From Entomospira nematocerorum (GTDB taxonomy: Bacteria > Spirochaetota > Spirochaetia > WRBN01), in assembly GCF_028748105.1 (NCBI RefSeq), contig NZ_CP118168.1:372001-436000 (forward strand): a DNA stretch of 64,000 bases. The letters are read 5' to 3'. Positions within the stretch are counted from its first letter, which is position 1. Every line of letters starts with the position of its first letter. Position numbers and translations under genes: made by a program. Under the pieces are notes generated by a model that searched no databases, was not told the origin of the DNA, and saw nothing but the letters and a program-made list of their open reading frames with translations. Of this stretch, positions 8,235 to 16,370 are shown one piece after another.

Positions 8235-10469
8235 TTATACCTTAAACTGTGACATTAACTCTGCAACTTCTCCAATCTTACTTTCATTATCTCTAACTAA
8301 TCGTGAAAGTTGGCTTGTGGTTTCCATAATTCCATCTGTAATATTGGCTACCCCACTGACCTTTTTTCTATCTTTAATCATTCCGTCTGTGAGATTTTTC
8401 ATAACATCAATAATGGCACCACTTTCATTTCTCATCGTCATAGCAGCATCTTTAACATCTTGAGAACTTTGAGTAATCATTTTTAAACTTCTTAAAACTT
8501 CTCCACTACCAACACTTTGTTCTTGCATAGCTGATTGTACCTGATTGACCAAATTAGACAAACTGTCAATAGCATTAAATACTTCTGCATAAGAGTACTC
8601 ACTGTCATTACTAGCTTGCTCAATAGAAGCAATCGTTTCATGTACAGTACGCAACTCTTGCCCAATACTCTTACTTTGCTCAGCAGCACTTTCCGCTAAA
8701 TTACGAATTTCATCAGCTACAACCGCAAACCCCTTTCCGATATCTCCCGCATGAGCTGCTTCAATTGCAGCATTCATTGCCAGTAAATTCGTTTGATTTG
8801 CTATTTCCTCAATAATACTATTCGCCTCTTGAAGCTTTACAGACCCCTTAACAACTTCCTTAATTCTATCACGAACAAGTTGTTGCTTCTCCTTACCAAC
8901 TTCTCCTGCGGTGTATAAGCCTTGATATTGCTTAGCCATATCATTAACAATCCTTGATACACTATTAATAGATGATACCATCTCTTCAATAGCAGCAGAA
9001 CTTTGCGTAATACCGGCAGCCTGTGTGACAACCAAGTCATCCAAACTTCCTATACTAGAAACTAAAGAGGTGACCGCATTATTACTATTCTCCAGACTTT
9101 TCATCTGGCTCTCTACACTAAACACCAAAACATCCACTGTTGAACGAATTTCACTCAAATCATCCTGAGCCTTATCCATTTCAATATTTAACTTATGTGA
9201 AGTTTTTTCTAATCCATCCGTATTCGTCTTAACAGTTGATACAATTCGCTGTAATGTGTCTGAAAATTTATTAAAATTCATTGCTAATTCAGCTAATTCA
9301 TCATTACCCTTCACATCAATGCGTTTTGTTAAATCACCACCACCAGCAGCAACCACTGATATTGCCTGATTTGTTTTACCAAGGGTATTAAGAATAATCG
9401 TCATAAGGATAATAACAGTGAATACAACCAAAATTAAAAGAAAAAATACACCTGTCACTACTCCTGACCGTAAATCAGCAGTACCATCCAGCATGTCTTC
9501 TTCCCGCACAGTATAATAGCCAACCCAATCACGTGCATGATCTTCATTTGGCAACGCAATTCTCGAATAGAACGTATAGACAGGAACAAAGGAACCATCA
9601 TTGTTACTATTAGGAGACATTCTTCTTATATGAAATGACTCATCGGCTCGAGAAGATTTTAGCGTATCCATAATAACGCGAATATCTTCATCTATAAAAA
9701 TATAGTTAGCAGATCGACCCACAATATCTTCGTTTGTATGATAGTAAATCTTCCAATCTCCATACATTCCACCAACAGCTTGCAAAAATGCTGGCATAGG
9801 AGGTTGAAATCGAGAAAACGGAATAAAGAGAAAATCACTCGAAATATCAAACCCTACAACGCCATGCACCTGATTTGTTACTGGATTAATAATGGGTTGT
9901 ATCAACGCATATCCACTACGAGCAATATTTACACGAGAGTTAAAGTTATTAAAAATAGGAGAAGTTATTTGTGGTTCACGGGTGCGAATAGCCTGCGTAA
10001 TAGCTTCTGTCTGCTCAATATCCCCATAACTTGCACCTAAAAATGTAACCTCACCCCTCCTGGCATACACCTGAATTCGACCACGTTCATCACCAAAATT
10101 CTCTGGATCACTAATAAAAGATGCATCTAAACCATCCATAGCATCTGGAAGAAAAATCGCCCACACACCATGTACATCTTCTAAGCCTAAACTTACTCTC
10201 TGTAGCAAACTAGCTAACCAAACTCTTCTTTCTTCAGGGTTTACAGGATATGCTGTGAGCATACTTTGTAACGTATGGGTTTCAACGTCAATTGTAACCC
10301 ACTGCTCCGCTAGTGCCGCAGTAACCATCGATACATACTGATCACCCATATCAATACTTCTTGCTAACACCATTCGCTCTACAGCCTTTAGTGTAACAAC
10401 AGTGAGAACTGTAATGGAGAACATAAGTGTAATTGAAATAAAAACTGCCGCGCGTGTTCTAACCTTCAT
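8235..10469 (-). CDS. Methyl-accepting chemotaxis protein (paralogue D)
   Basis: 744-residue chemoreceptor closely related to paralogue E over its whole length. It has TM1 near residues 9-28, a Cache-type sensor (AMDGLDASFI, FGDERGRIQ, VNIARSGYAL), TM2 near 333-358, HAMP after it (GGGDLTKRIDVKGNDELAEL), and a canonical tip QTNLLAMNAAIEAAHAG. The block KEKQQLVRDRIKEVVKGSVKLQEAN before the tip is nearly identical in E. D follows E by 98 nt without a visible terminator, so the two are probably cotranscribed from the promoter at 12892-12920. The 62-bp palindrome lies behind its stop codon. Confidence 0.93.
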   Translation of the reverse strand: MKVRTRAAVFISITLMFSITVLTVVTLKAVERMVLARSIDMGDQYVSMVTAALAEQWVTIDVETHTLQSMLTAYPVNPEERRVWLASLLQRVSLGLEDVHGVWAIFLPDAMDGLDASFISDPENFGDERGRIQVYARRGEVTFLGASYGDIEQTEAITQAIRTREPQITSPIFNNFNSRVNIARSGYALIQPIINPVTNQVHGVVGFDISSDFLFIPFSRFQPPMPAFLQAVGGMYGDWKIYYHTNEDIVGRSANYIFIDEDIRVIMDTLKSSRADESFHIRRMSPNSNNDGSFVPVYTFYSRIALPNEDHARDWVGYYTVREEDMLDGTADLRSGVVTGVFFLLILVVFTVIILMTIILNTLGKTNQAISVVAAGGGDLTKRIDVKGNDELAELAMNFNKFSDTLQRIVSTVKTNTDGLEKTSHKLNIEMDKAQDDLSEIRSTVDVLVFSVESQMKSLENSNNAVTSLVSSIGSLDDLVVTQAAGITQSSAAIEEMVSSINSVSRIVNDMAKQYQGLYTAGEVGKEKQQLVRDRIKEVVKGSVKLQEANSIIEEIANQTNLLAMNAAIEAAHAGDIGKGFAVVADEIRNLAESAAEQSKSIGQELRTVHETIASIEQASNDSEYSYAEVFNAIDSLSNLVNQVQSAMQEQSVGSGEVLRSLKMITQSSQDVKDAAMTMRNESGAIIDVMKNLTDGMIKDRKKVSGVANITDGIMETTSQLSRLVRDNESKIGEVAELMSQFKV

Positions 10470-10567
10470 AAAACTTCCCCTCAGTCAATATTTTTCTACC
10501 AACTAGTACAAAGTGACTCTCTTTATTCATTTCAATACTTTCACACAAATCTTGTACAAATATCATT

Positions 10568-12823
10568 TTATACCTTAAAATTTTCCATGAGAACAGAAAC
10601 ATCATTGGTTCGTTTATCATTATCTTGCACTAATTCTGCTAATTGATTAGTCGCAGCCATAACACTATCCGTAACGCGTGCAACCGTCGAAACATTCTTT
10701 TTTTCACCTTGCATTTCCTGGGTTAAATCTCTCATAACTGTTGTAATATCCATACTGTTATGACGCATATGTGCTGCAGCTTCCTTTACATCTTGAGAAC
10801 TTTGGGTTATCATTTTTAAACTTCTCAATACTTCTTCACTTCCAACGCTCTGCTCCTGCATTGCTGACTGCACTTGATTCACTAATGTAGACATTCCATC
10901 AATTGCACCAAAAACCTCGGTATAAGCACTCTCACTTTCATCACTTGCCTGCTCGATAGAGGCGATTGTTTCATGCACCATACTTAATTCAAGTCCGATA
11001 CTTTTACTTTGCTCTGCGGCACTCTCCGCTAAGTTACGAATCTCATCTGCAACAACAGCAAAACCTTTTCCAATCTCCCCAGCATGTGCAGCCTCTATAG
11101 CAGCATTCATTGCTAATAAATTCGTTTGATTTGCAATTTCCTCAATAATACTATTGGCTTCTTGTAATTTGACAGATCCTTTTACAACCTCCTTAATACG
11201 CTCTCGTACTAGTTGTTGTTTTTCTTTTCCATCTTCTCCAGCCATATAGAGTTTTTGATATTGATATGCCATATCTGTAACAATACGATTAACACTGTTA
11301 ATAGACGACACCATCTCTTCAATCGCCGCAGAACTTTGTGTGATACCTGTTACCTGAGAGACAACCAACGCATCCAAACCGCCAATACTACTCACCAAAA
11401 CATCCACAGTTTGATTGCTGTGATCCAGTGTCTCCATTTGCTGATCAACACTATCCACTAGCTCTGTAACAGTTCCCTTTATTTCACTAAGGCCATCTTT
11501 TGCCTTATCCATTTCTTGATTTAATAAATGCGACGTCTCTGACAAACGACCTGCGTTCACCTTAACTGTTCCAATAATGGATTGTAATTTTTCTGTGAAT
11601 ATATTAAAGTTATTAGCTAATTCTGCAAGTTCATCATTTCCTTTAACATCAACACGTCGCGTTAAATCACCACCACCAGCAGCAACAATAGCAATGGCGT
11701 AACTTGTTTTTGCTAAACTATTTAAAATAACCCCTATCAAAACAATAACAACGATAACCATTAATATCAATAATGATATTACTCCAATTGCTAAGCCTTT
11801 TTTGAGGCCAGCCAATCCAACTAGAATATCATTCTCTGTTACACTATAAAATACAATCCACTCGCGTGATTGATTCTCACCAGGAAGGTTAACCTTCGCA
11901 AAAAACGTATAATGTGACTGATAGTTATTTTGAATATTTCCAGCAAGTGCATGGAGCGTATTAATATTTCTGTACATATAGAATGGTACATTACTCTTAT
12001 TGCCATCTATTAATTTAAAAACATACTGTAGCTCATCTGCCGTAAGCCGACCTTTCAAAGGAGATCCAACAGCTAGTGATGCCTCTGAGTGTTTAAGAAT
12101 AGTCAGATCATCGCTATTAGTTGTAACAGCATAGGTGTAAGCAGGCATTGGTTGTGCAAAGCGTGTAAATGGTAGAAAAAGGAAATCTGGCTCAACCTCC
12201 ATTCCCACTACACCATAAACCTCTTTTGTCATAACATCTTCAATGGGTAGAAGAAGAGCATATTTGGTACGTGCAATATTAACACTTTCATCAAAATCAT
12301 TATAATATCGAGAAACGACTTGAGGTTCTCGATTGTCTATAACCATATTAATACGTTGATGTCGCTCCACATCCTCAAACCGCGCTCCGATAAAGGAGAC
12401 ATTCCCTTTATGGCTATAAATTTGAACCCGCCCTCTATTATCTCCAAAATTTTCTACATCCCCGACAAAGGCAGCATCACGACCATCGAGAGCATTTGGT
12501 GAAAATATGGCCCAAACAGCATCAAAATTATCCAACCCAGAACTCACTTTATGAAAAAAATGACGCAACCACTCTCTTCGTTCCTCTGGCGCCTGTAAGT
12601 ACGCTGTTGTTAATCCCATTTGAATAATAAAGAGCTCAACCTCTACAGTAACCCATTGCTCACCAACAGCAGCTGAGAGGAGGGATACATATTGCTGACC
12701 TAGATCTAAGCTTCTATTTTTAATCATATTACGCACAATTTCAACAGTTGAAAATGTTAGAATTCCTATAGATAGGACTAGCGTAAGAGAGATAAAGAGA
12801 ACCGCACGTGTTCTTATTTTCAT
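10568..12823 (-). CDS. Methyl-accepting chemotaxis protein (paralogue E)
   Basis: 751-residue chemoreceptor, first of the five in transcription order. It has TM1 near residues 9-28, a Cache-type sensor (ALDGRDAAFV, FGDNRGRVQ, VNIARTKYAL), TM2 near 343-366, HAMP (GGGDLTRRVDVKGNDELAEL) and a canonical signalling tip. Together with D it looks like the most recent duplication in the array. ATG start with AGGGGA upstream. A strong promoter lies about 70 nt before the start codon, back to back with that of the TPR gene at 13010. Confidence 0.93.
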   Translation of the reverse strand: MKIRTRAVLFISLTLVLSIGILTFSTVEIVRNMIKNRSLDLGQQYVSLLSAAVGEQWVTVEVELFIIQMGLTTAYLQAPEERREWLRHFFHKVSSGLDNFDAVWAIFSPNALDGRDAAFVGDVENFGDNRGRVQIYSHKGNVSFIGARFEDVERHQRINMVIDNREPQVVSRYYNDFDESVNIARTKYALLLPIEDVMTKEVYGVVGMEVEPDFLFLPFTRFAQPMPAYTYAVTTNSDDLTILKHSEASLAVGSPLKGRLTADELQYVFKLIDGNKSNVPFYMYRNINTLHALAGNIQNNYQSHYTFFAKVNLPGENQSREWIVFYSVTENDILVGLAGLKKGLAIGVISLLILMVIVVIVLIGVILNSLAKTSYAIAIVAAGGGDLTRRVDVKGNDELAELANNFNIFTEKLQSIIGTVKVNAGRLSETSHLLNQEMDKAKDGLSEIKGTVTELVDSVDQQMETLDHSNQTVDVLVSSIGGLDALVVSQVTGITQSSAAIEEMVSSINSVNRIVTDMAYQYQKLYMAGEDGKEKQQLVRERIKEVVKGSVKLQEANSIIEEIANQTNLLAMNAAIEAAHAGEIGKGFAVVADEIRNLAESAAEQSKSIGLELSMVHETIASIEQASDESESAYTEVFGAIDGMSTLVNQVQSAMQEQSVGSEEVLRSLKMITQSSQDVKEAAAHMRHNSMDITTVMRDLTQEMQGEKKNVSTVARVTDSVMAATNQLAELVQDNDKRTNDVSVLMENFKV

Positions 12824-12891
12824 AAATCATCCCCTTGGTTAAAGATGTTTTTTGCTTACATTAATTCTTTTAGTTACTTTTTACTACTAAA

Positions 12892-12920
12892 ATAATATCA
12901 TACAATGAATATTCTTTCAA
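12892..12920 (-). promoter_or_regulatory. Sigma-70 promoter of chemoreceptors E and D
   Basis: Minus strand TTGAAA (12915-12920), 17 nt, TATTAT (12892-12897). Both boxes are close to consensus. The predicted transcript has a leader of about 60 nt before the ATG at 12823. No sigma-28-type motif was seen, although this is a chemotaxis gene. Confidence 0.7.
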
Positions 12921-12957
12921 GCTACTTACCTGAATATCTTTCTTTTACTCTTTACTA

Positions 12958-12986
12958 TTGCATTTTCTCTTCTTTTCTTTTAAAAT
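12958..12986 (+). promoter_or_regulatory. Probable promoter of the TPR gene at 13010
   Basis: TTGCAT (12958-12963), 17 nt of pyrimidine-rich spacer, TAAAAT (12981-12986). Transcription would start near 12993, within or just before the GGAAAGG ribosome-binding site, so the leader would be very short. Confidence 0.5.
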
Positions 12987-13009
12987 ATTGTGGAAAGGTA
13001 TGATAAATC

Positions 13010-14086
13010 ATGACAAATTTTAATACAACCCTTTTAAGAAATTACATGGAACAAGCCTATGATGATGGTGATCTTAAAAAAGCGGTGTTTTATGCAAAAC
13101 ACCTCTCACAAGTAGATCCCATTTATGAAAACCTGATCGACTATGCGCTCGTTTCTAAGGAGTCTGGTTTATATAAGCAGGCAATTCGTACACTAGATCA
13201 GGCTATTAACCTTGATATTACTATACCTGATGCTCATATAGAAAAGGCATTAATTCTCTATGAAACGGATGAAACATTACGTGCGTACAACTATATTTTA
13301 TCCCTACGCGCAACTCTTCTTGATGACACACCATGGGCTCTCTTAGCCGTTCTAGCCGGAGAACTGCAACACCTACAAGAAGCTCTTTTTTATGCAAATA
13401 AAGCTGTTAATCAACTGCCTGACGCCTGGAGTTTCCATGCACGTGCTATTGTTCATCAACTACAAAAAGCCTACCTTCTTGCTAACGAAGACTTTCAAAC
13501 AGCATTATCATGCGATCCCTACAACCCCGAACTATGGAATAGCTATGGTCTCTTTTTTGAAGAGTGCATGGCCTTTGAAAGGGCTCTAGAGGTCTACGAT
13601 ACTGCTATTAATCAATTTGAGTTGACAGCCCATTTCCTTTACCTTAATCGAGCGAAAATTCATCATATTCTAGGTCACAAAGAGCACTCTCTATATGACT
13701 GTGAACAAGCTCTTGAGCAAATTCCCGATAGTGGTGATATTTGGTTTTTATTTGCGACAATCCTCCATGAACAAGGTGATTTCCTTAGTGCTTTGCATGC
13801 CTACAATCAAAGCTTACGATACATTAAAAAAGATGCTTCTATCCACTTCTGCAAGGCACAAGTACTAGAAGCTCTTGGTAACATTAAGCAAGCGAAAACC
13901 TCCTATCAACACGCTGTAAAACTAGACAAATCAAACACGGAAATCCGCCTTGCCTTCGCAACATTCCTTATTAAGCACAACCTATCCCTTCAAGCTCATG
14001 CCCTTATCCGAGAAGGCATTGACTACGCTGATAACACAGCCTCTCTAGAGCGCTTTCTACAAAAACATGATAATCTTTTTCTATAA
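13010..14086 (+). CDS. Tetratricopeptide-repeat protein
   Basis: 358 residues with no signal peptide or membrane segment, so probably cytoplasmic. The whole length looks like TPR helical hairpins. Recognisable units include AYNYILSLRATL, ALEVYDTAINQFELTAHFLYLNRA, SLYDCEQALEQIPDSGDIW, ALHAYNQSLRYI and AKTSYQHAVKLDKSN. TPR proteins of this kind are protein-protein adaptors, and the partner cannot be named. Start chosen at the ATG preceded by GGAAAGG. The next gene, groES, has its own promoter, so this appears to be a single-gene unit. No terminator is evident before groES. Confidence 0.85.
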   Translation: MTNFNTTLLRNYMEQAYDDGDLKKAVFYAKHLSQVDPIYENLIDYALVSKESGLYKQAIRTLDQAINLDITIPDAHIEKALILYETDETLRAYNYILSLRATLLDDTPWALLAVLAGELQHLQEALFYANKAVNQLPDAWSFHARAIVHQLQKAYLLANEDFQTALSCDPYNPELWNSYGLFFEECMAFERALEVYDTAINQFELTAHFLYLNRAKIHHILGHKEHSLYDCEQALEQIPDSGDIWFLFATILHEQGDFLSALHAYNQSLRYIKKDASIHFCKAQVLEALGNIKQAKTSYQHAVKLDKSNTEIRLAFATFLIKHNLSLQAHALIREGIDYADNTASLERFLQKHDNLFL

Positions 14087-14093
14087 GAAAAAC

Positions 14094-14122
14094 TTGACGA
14101 TCAGTTTTTTTTTTAGTATTAT
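14094..14122 (+). promoter_or_regulatory. Sigma-70 promoter of groES
   Basis: TTGACG (14094-14099), 17 nt with a long T-tract, TATTAT (14117-14122). No CIRCE element (TTAGCACTC-N9-GAGTGCTAA) is present, so HrcA control is not supported here. Confidence 0.75.
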
Positions 14123-14165
14123 GTACATGTCAGAATGAATTTTGGGTTAAATGGAGAAAGTGAAA

Positions 14166-14438
14166 ATGAAAATTACCCCTTTAGCGGATCGTGTTTTATT
14201 AAAAATGGAAGTTGCGGAGAAAAAGACTGCATCTGGTCTTTTCATTCCTGATACAGCAACTCAAGAAAAAACACAAGTTGGTCATGTTATTGCCATCGGT
14301 GATGATAAAGAAAAAATCAAAGTGAATCCTGGCGATAAAGTTATTTATGACAAATATGCCGGAAATCAAATTAAAATTGATGGCATAGAGCATATGATTG
14401 TTGATATGAAAGATATTGTTGCCATTATTCAGGAGTAA
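14166..14438 (+). CDS. groES: Co-chaperonin GroES (Cpn10)
   Basis: Caps the GroEL folding chamber. The protein begins MKITPLADRVLLK and shows the usual mobile-loop region (KTASGLFIPDTA), GDKVIYDKYAG and the C-terminal DIVAII. The start is set at 14166 and not at the in-frame ATG at 14151, because GGAGAAAG lies just before it and the family starts at this methionine. That gives 90 residues, slightly under the usual 95 or so. groEL does not follow. An unlinked groES is also usual in other spirochaetes. Confidence 0.95.
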   Translation: MKITPLADRVLLKMEVAEKKTASGLFIPDTATQEKTQVGHVIAIGDDKEKIKVNPGDKVIYDKYAGNQIKIDGIEHMIVDMKDIVAIIQE

Positions 14439-14446
14439 TTTGAGTA

Positions 14447-14481
14447 GAAAAAGAGAGAGGAATTATCAAAAACCTCTCTCT
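14447..14481 (-). terminator. Terminator of the rlmKL operon, overlapping the last codons
   Basis: A 9-bp stem (14452-14460 with 14473-14481) around a 12-nt loop is followed on the minus strand by TTTTT. It overlaps the stop codon of the gene at 14466 and lies between two convergent genes. On the plus strand, behind groES, it lacks a T-run. Confidence 0.65.
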
Positions 14482-15242
14482 AATAATTTTTGGAGTCGCT
14501 GAATATCCGCCCAAACATCCTTTCTAAGAATAGGAAATTGTAAAACTGTTTGAGGGTCATACGTCACTACCACGGGTACATCGACATATCTATGTTTCTT
14601 CATACGACTCTTAGAGATCGATGCAACGTGATTAAATAGACTTTCATAAGCCAATCGCCCACACACTAAAATACTCTGCGGTTGAATTAGTGCAATTTCT
14701 TGTTTTACAACGTCCCCTTCCTGTGGCAATATCTCTATATAAGTCTCATCACGCCTTGCCTTCATCACACGAGTAATGTATACGGACTCTTCCTTCAAGT
14801 GAATTGCATCCATCCATTTATAGATATACTCTTGTGCATCATGATAATGATCACCATCATAGGAAACGATCACCATAACACTTGGGTTCAATGTAAATGC
14901 ATGTAATGGCTGATAATCCATCTGCTTTAATTGACGTTGTAATTCTTGCCAGTCTGAGGAGAGTACTGTATCTGGTTTTAAATGAGCTACGGTACTCTGC
15001 TCGGATACAATATTATCTTCCTGCTTGTTGTCAAGTAACTCTGTAGAACTCTCGTGAGAGATAGTAGAGAGGAAAGAGTACCCATCTTCTACCACATTAG
15101 CAGATTGTTCCAATGTATCTTGGGATTTTTCCATTTTAGAGCGTATATCAACAACGTTATCCAGTGCCCAACCATCATAGAGAATTAATGCCTCAATTTG
15201 ATGTGTAATACGCCACAATGTATCTAAAGGTTCTACCGACAT
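14466..15242 (-). CDS. Divergent uracil-DNA-glycosylase-superfamily protein
   Basis: 258 residues. The C-terminal half, from about residue 125, resembles the family 4 uracil-DNA glycosylase fold: YITRVMKAR (like the family YITNVVKCR), then LIQPQSILVCGRLAYESL (like LI.P..I..LG..A...L), then VVVTYDPQTVLQFPILRKDVW (like the catalytic TYHPS....P..K..VW). The histidine of the HPS motif is replaced by aspartate, and the usual GEAPG motif and Fe-S cysteines are not visible. Activity as a glycosylase is therefore doubtful. The first 120 residues have no recognisable domain. It overlaps the upstream gene by 10 nt (ends at 15233), so the two are translationally coupled and end the rlmKL operon. Confidence 0.55.
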   Translation of the reverse strand: MSVEPLDTLWRITHQIEALILYDGWALDNVVDIRSKMEKSQDTLEQSANVVEDGYSFLSTISHESSTELLDNKQEDNIVSEQSTVAHLKPDTVLSSDWQELQRQLKQMDYQPLHAFTLNPSVMVIVSYDGDHYHDAQEYIYKWMDAIHLKEESVYITRVMKARRDETYIEILPQEGDVVKQEIALIQPQSILVCGRLAYESLFNHVASISKSRMKKHRYVDVPVVVTYDPQTVLQFPILRKDVWADIQRLQKLLERGF

Positions 15243-16348
15243 AAGTTACTACTCTCGTATACAGATAAGTGAATTGTTTGATGTATCTCACGCTCCCATC
15301 CACCTAGAGGAACAAACCGAAATAATTCTAACTCTCCAGAAACTGGAGTAATCGCCGTAATAGAGAGATTTCCACCACTTGGATAAGGGTACTGTATTGT
15401 ATTATATAATCGTTTTTCAACCATTAACCGGATCACTAGCCGCTGTGTTACTGCCACAGCCTCAAGGAGAATTTCGATAAAATCCCCCTTATCTTGTTCA
15501 TGAAAAACATAAACATTTCTCTTAATATCAGAAGAAAAATCATATAAAATCCCATCATGAACGTAAATAATATGATAATCATGTCCTTCTGATTTGCCGA
15601 GAATAACTCTTTCATGCCGAAAAAAACTCAAGCTATCACTCTTAAATATTTCCTTACCATCAGGAGAGGATAAGTAGCCTCCATATAGTTTAACCCAATC
15701 ATTTCCAATATTTCCCCCCCAAATTTTATCTTGAAACCCATAACTCGTACTAGCATCCACCTGTAACTCATCATCATTAATAGCAATATCTCCGGTATAC
15801 AAAGACTTTAGTCCACCGACATGCCAACTTAAACCAATAAGACGATTTGCTGTAACCCACCGGCTTGCGATAAAACCATATCCATAACTTTGACTCTTCT
15901 CCACCTGTAAATCCCAACTCGCACTCCCAGCATTCGCTAAAGAAAAACGTACACCAATATCTTTATCCACGGTGACAACCTGCCCTGTAAGTGCATCCTC
16001 CAAGCAAATATTACGTCCAAAACGAAGAGATAATATCCGACGACTCATATCCACATCTTTCATACTAAAAAAATGCGCGGGCTGAACCCCATCCACCCCT
16101 AAGCGAACACAGCGTACCATTGCAAAGGATGAACCATTTATATGAAAATAAGGTTGTTGCCGACGCTCTTTATGTGTCGGATTAAGGAGCATATACTCTA
16201 ATAAAACTGGAACCATTGTACCCGTATTCAAGGACTTTGCCCAGAAAAAGTGTCGCCATACCTCTAGCCCTTTACTACTAATGGCTCCATGGAGTTGACT
16301 ACGATTTCTAGTATTACGCATATAGCGCTTGCTTCGCCTTACAGCCAT
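15233..16348 (-). CDS. Conserved protein resembling tocopherol-cyclase/lipocalin-type proteins
   Basis: 371 residues, no signal peptide. The central block SYGFQDKIWGGNIGNDW resembles the conserved KNWG..FP..W signature of the tocopherol-cyclase-like family, and long beta-rich stretches surround it. Similar proteins of unknown role occur in other spirochaetes. No tocopherol or carotenoid genes are nearby, so an enzymatic name would be unsafe. The N-terminus is very basic (MAVRRSKRYMRNTRNR). ATG with GGGGGG upstream. It starts 22 nt behind rlmKL and overlaps the next gene, so it belongs to that operon. Confidence 0.45.
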   Translation of the reverse strand: MAVRRSKRYMRNTRNRSQLHGAISSKGLEVWRHFFWAKSLNTGTMVPVLLEYMLLNPTHKERRQQPYFHINGSSFAMVRCVRLGVDGVQPAHFFSMKDVDMSRRILSLRFGRNICLEDALTGQVVTVDKDIGVRFSLANAGSASWDLQVEKSQSYGYGFIASRWVTANRLIGLSWHVGGLKSLYTGDIAINDDELQVDASTSYGFQDKIWGGNIGNDWVKLYGGYLSSPDGKEIFKSDSLSFFRHERVILGKSEGHDYHIIYVHDGILYDFSSDIKRNVYVFHEQDKGDFIEILLEAVAVTQRLVIRLMVEKRLYNTIQYPYPSGGNLSITAITPVSGELELFRFVPLGGWEREIHQTIHLSVYESSNLCR

Positions 16349-16370
16349 CTACCCCCCTACACTCTGCATC

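Noticed and set aside
14087..14165. CIRCE (HrcA) operator before groES
   Set aside because: Neither half of the element is present; only a sigma-70 promoter is visible.
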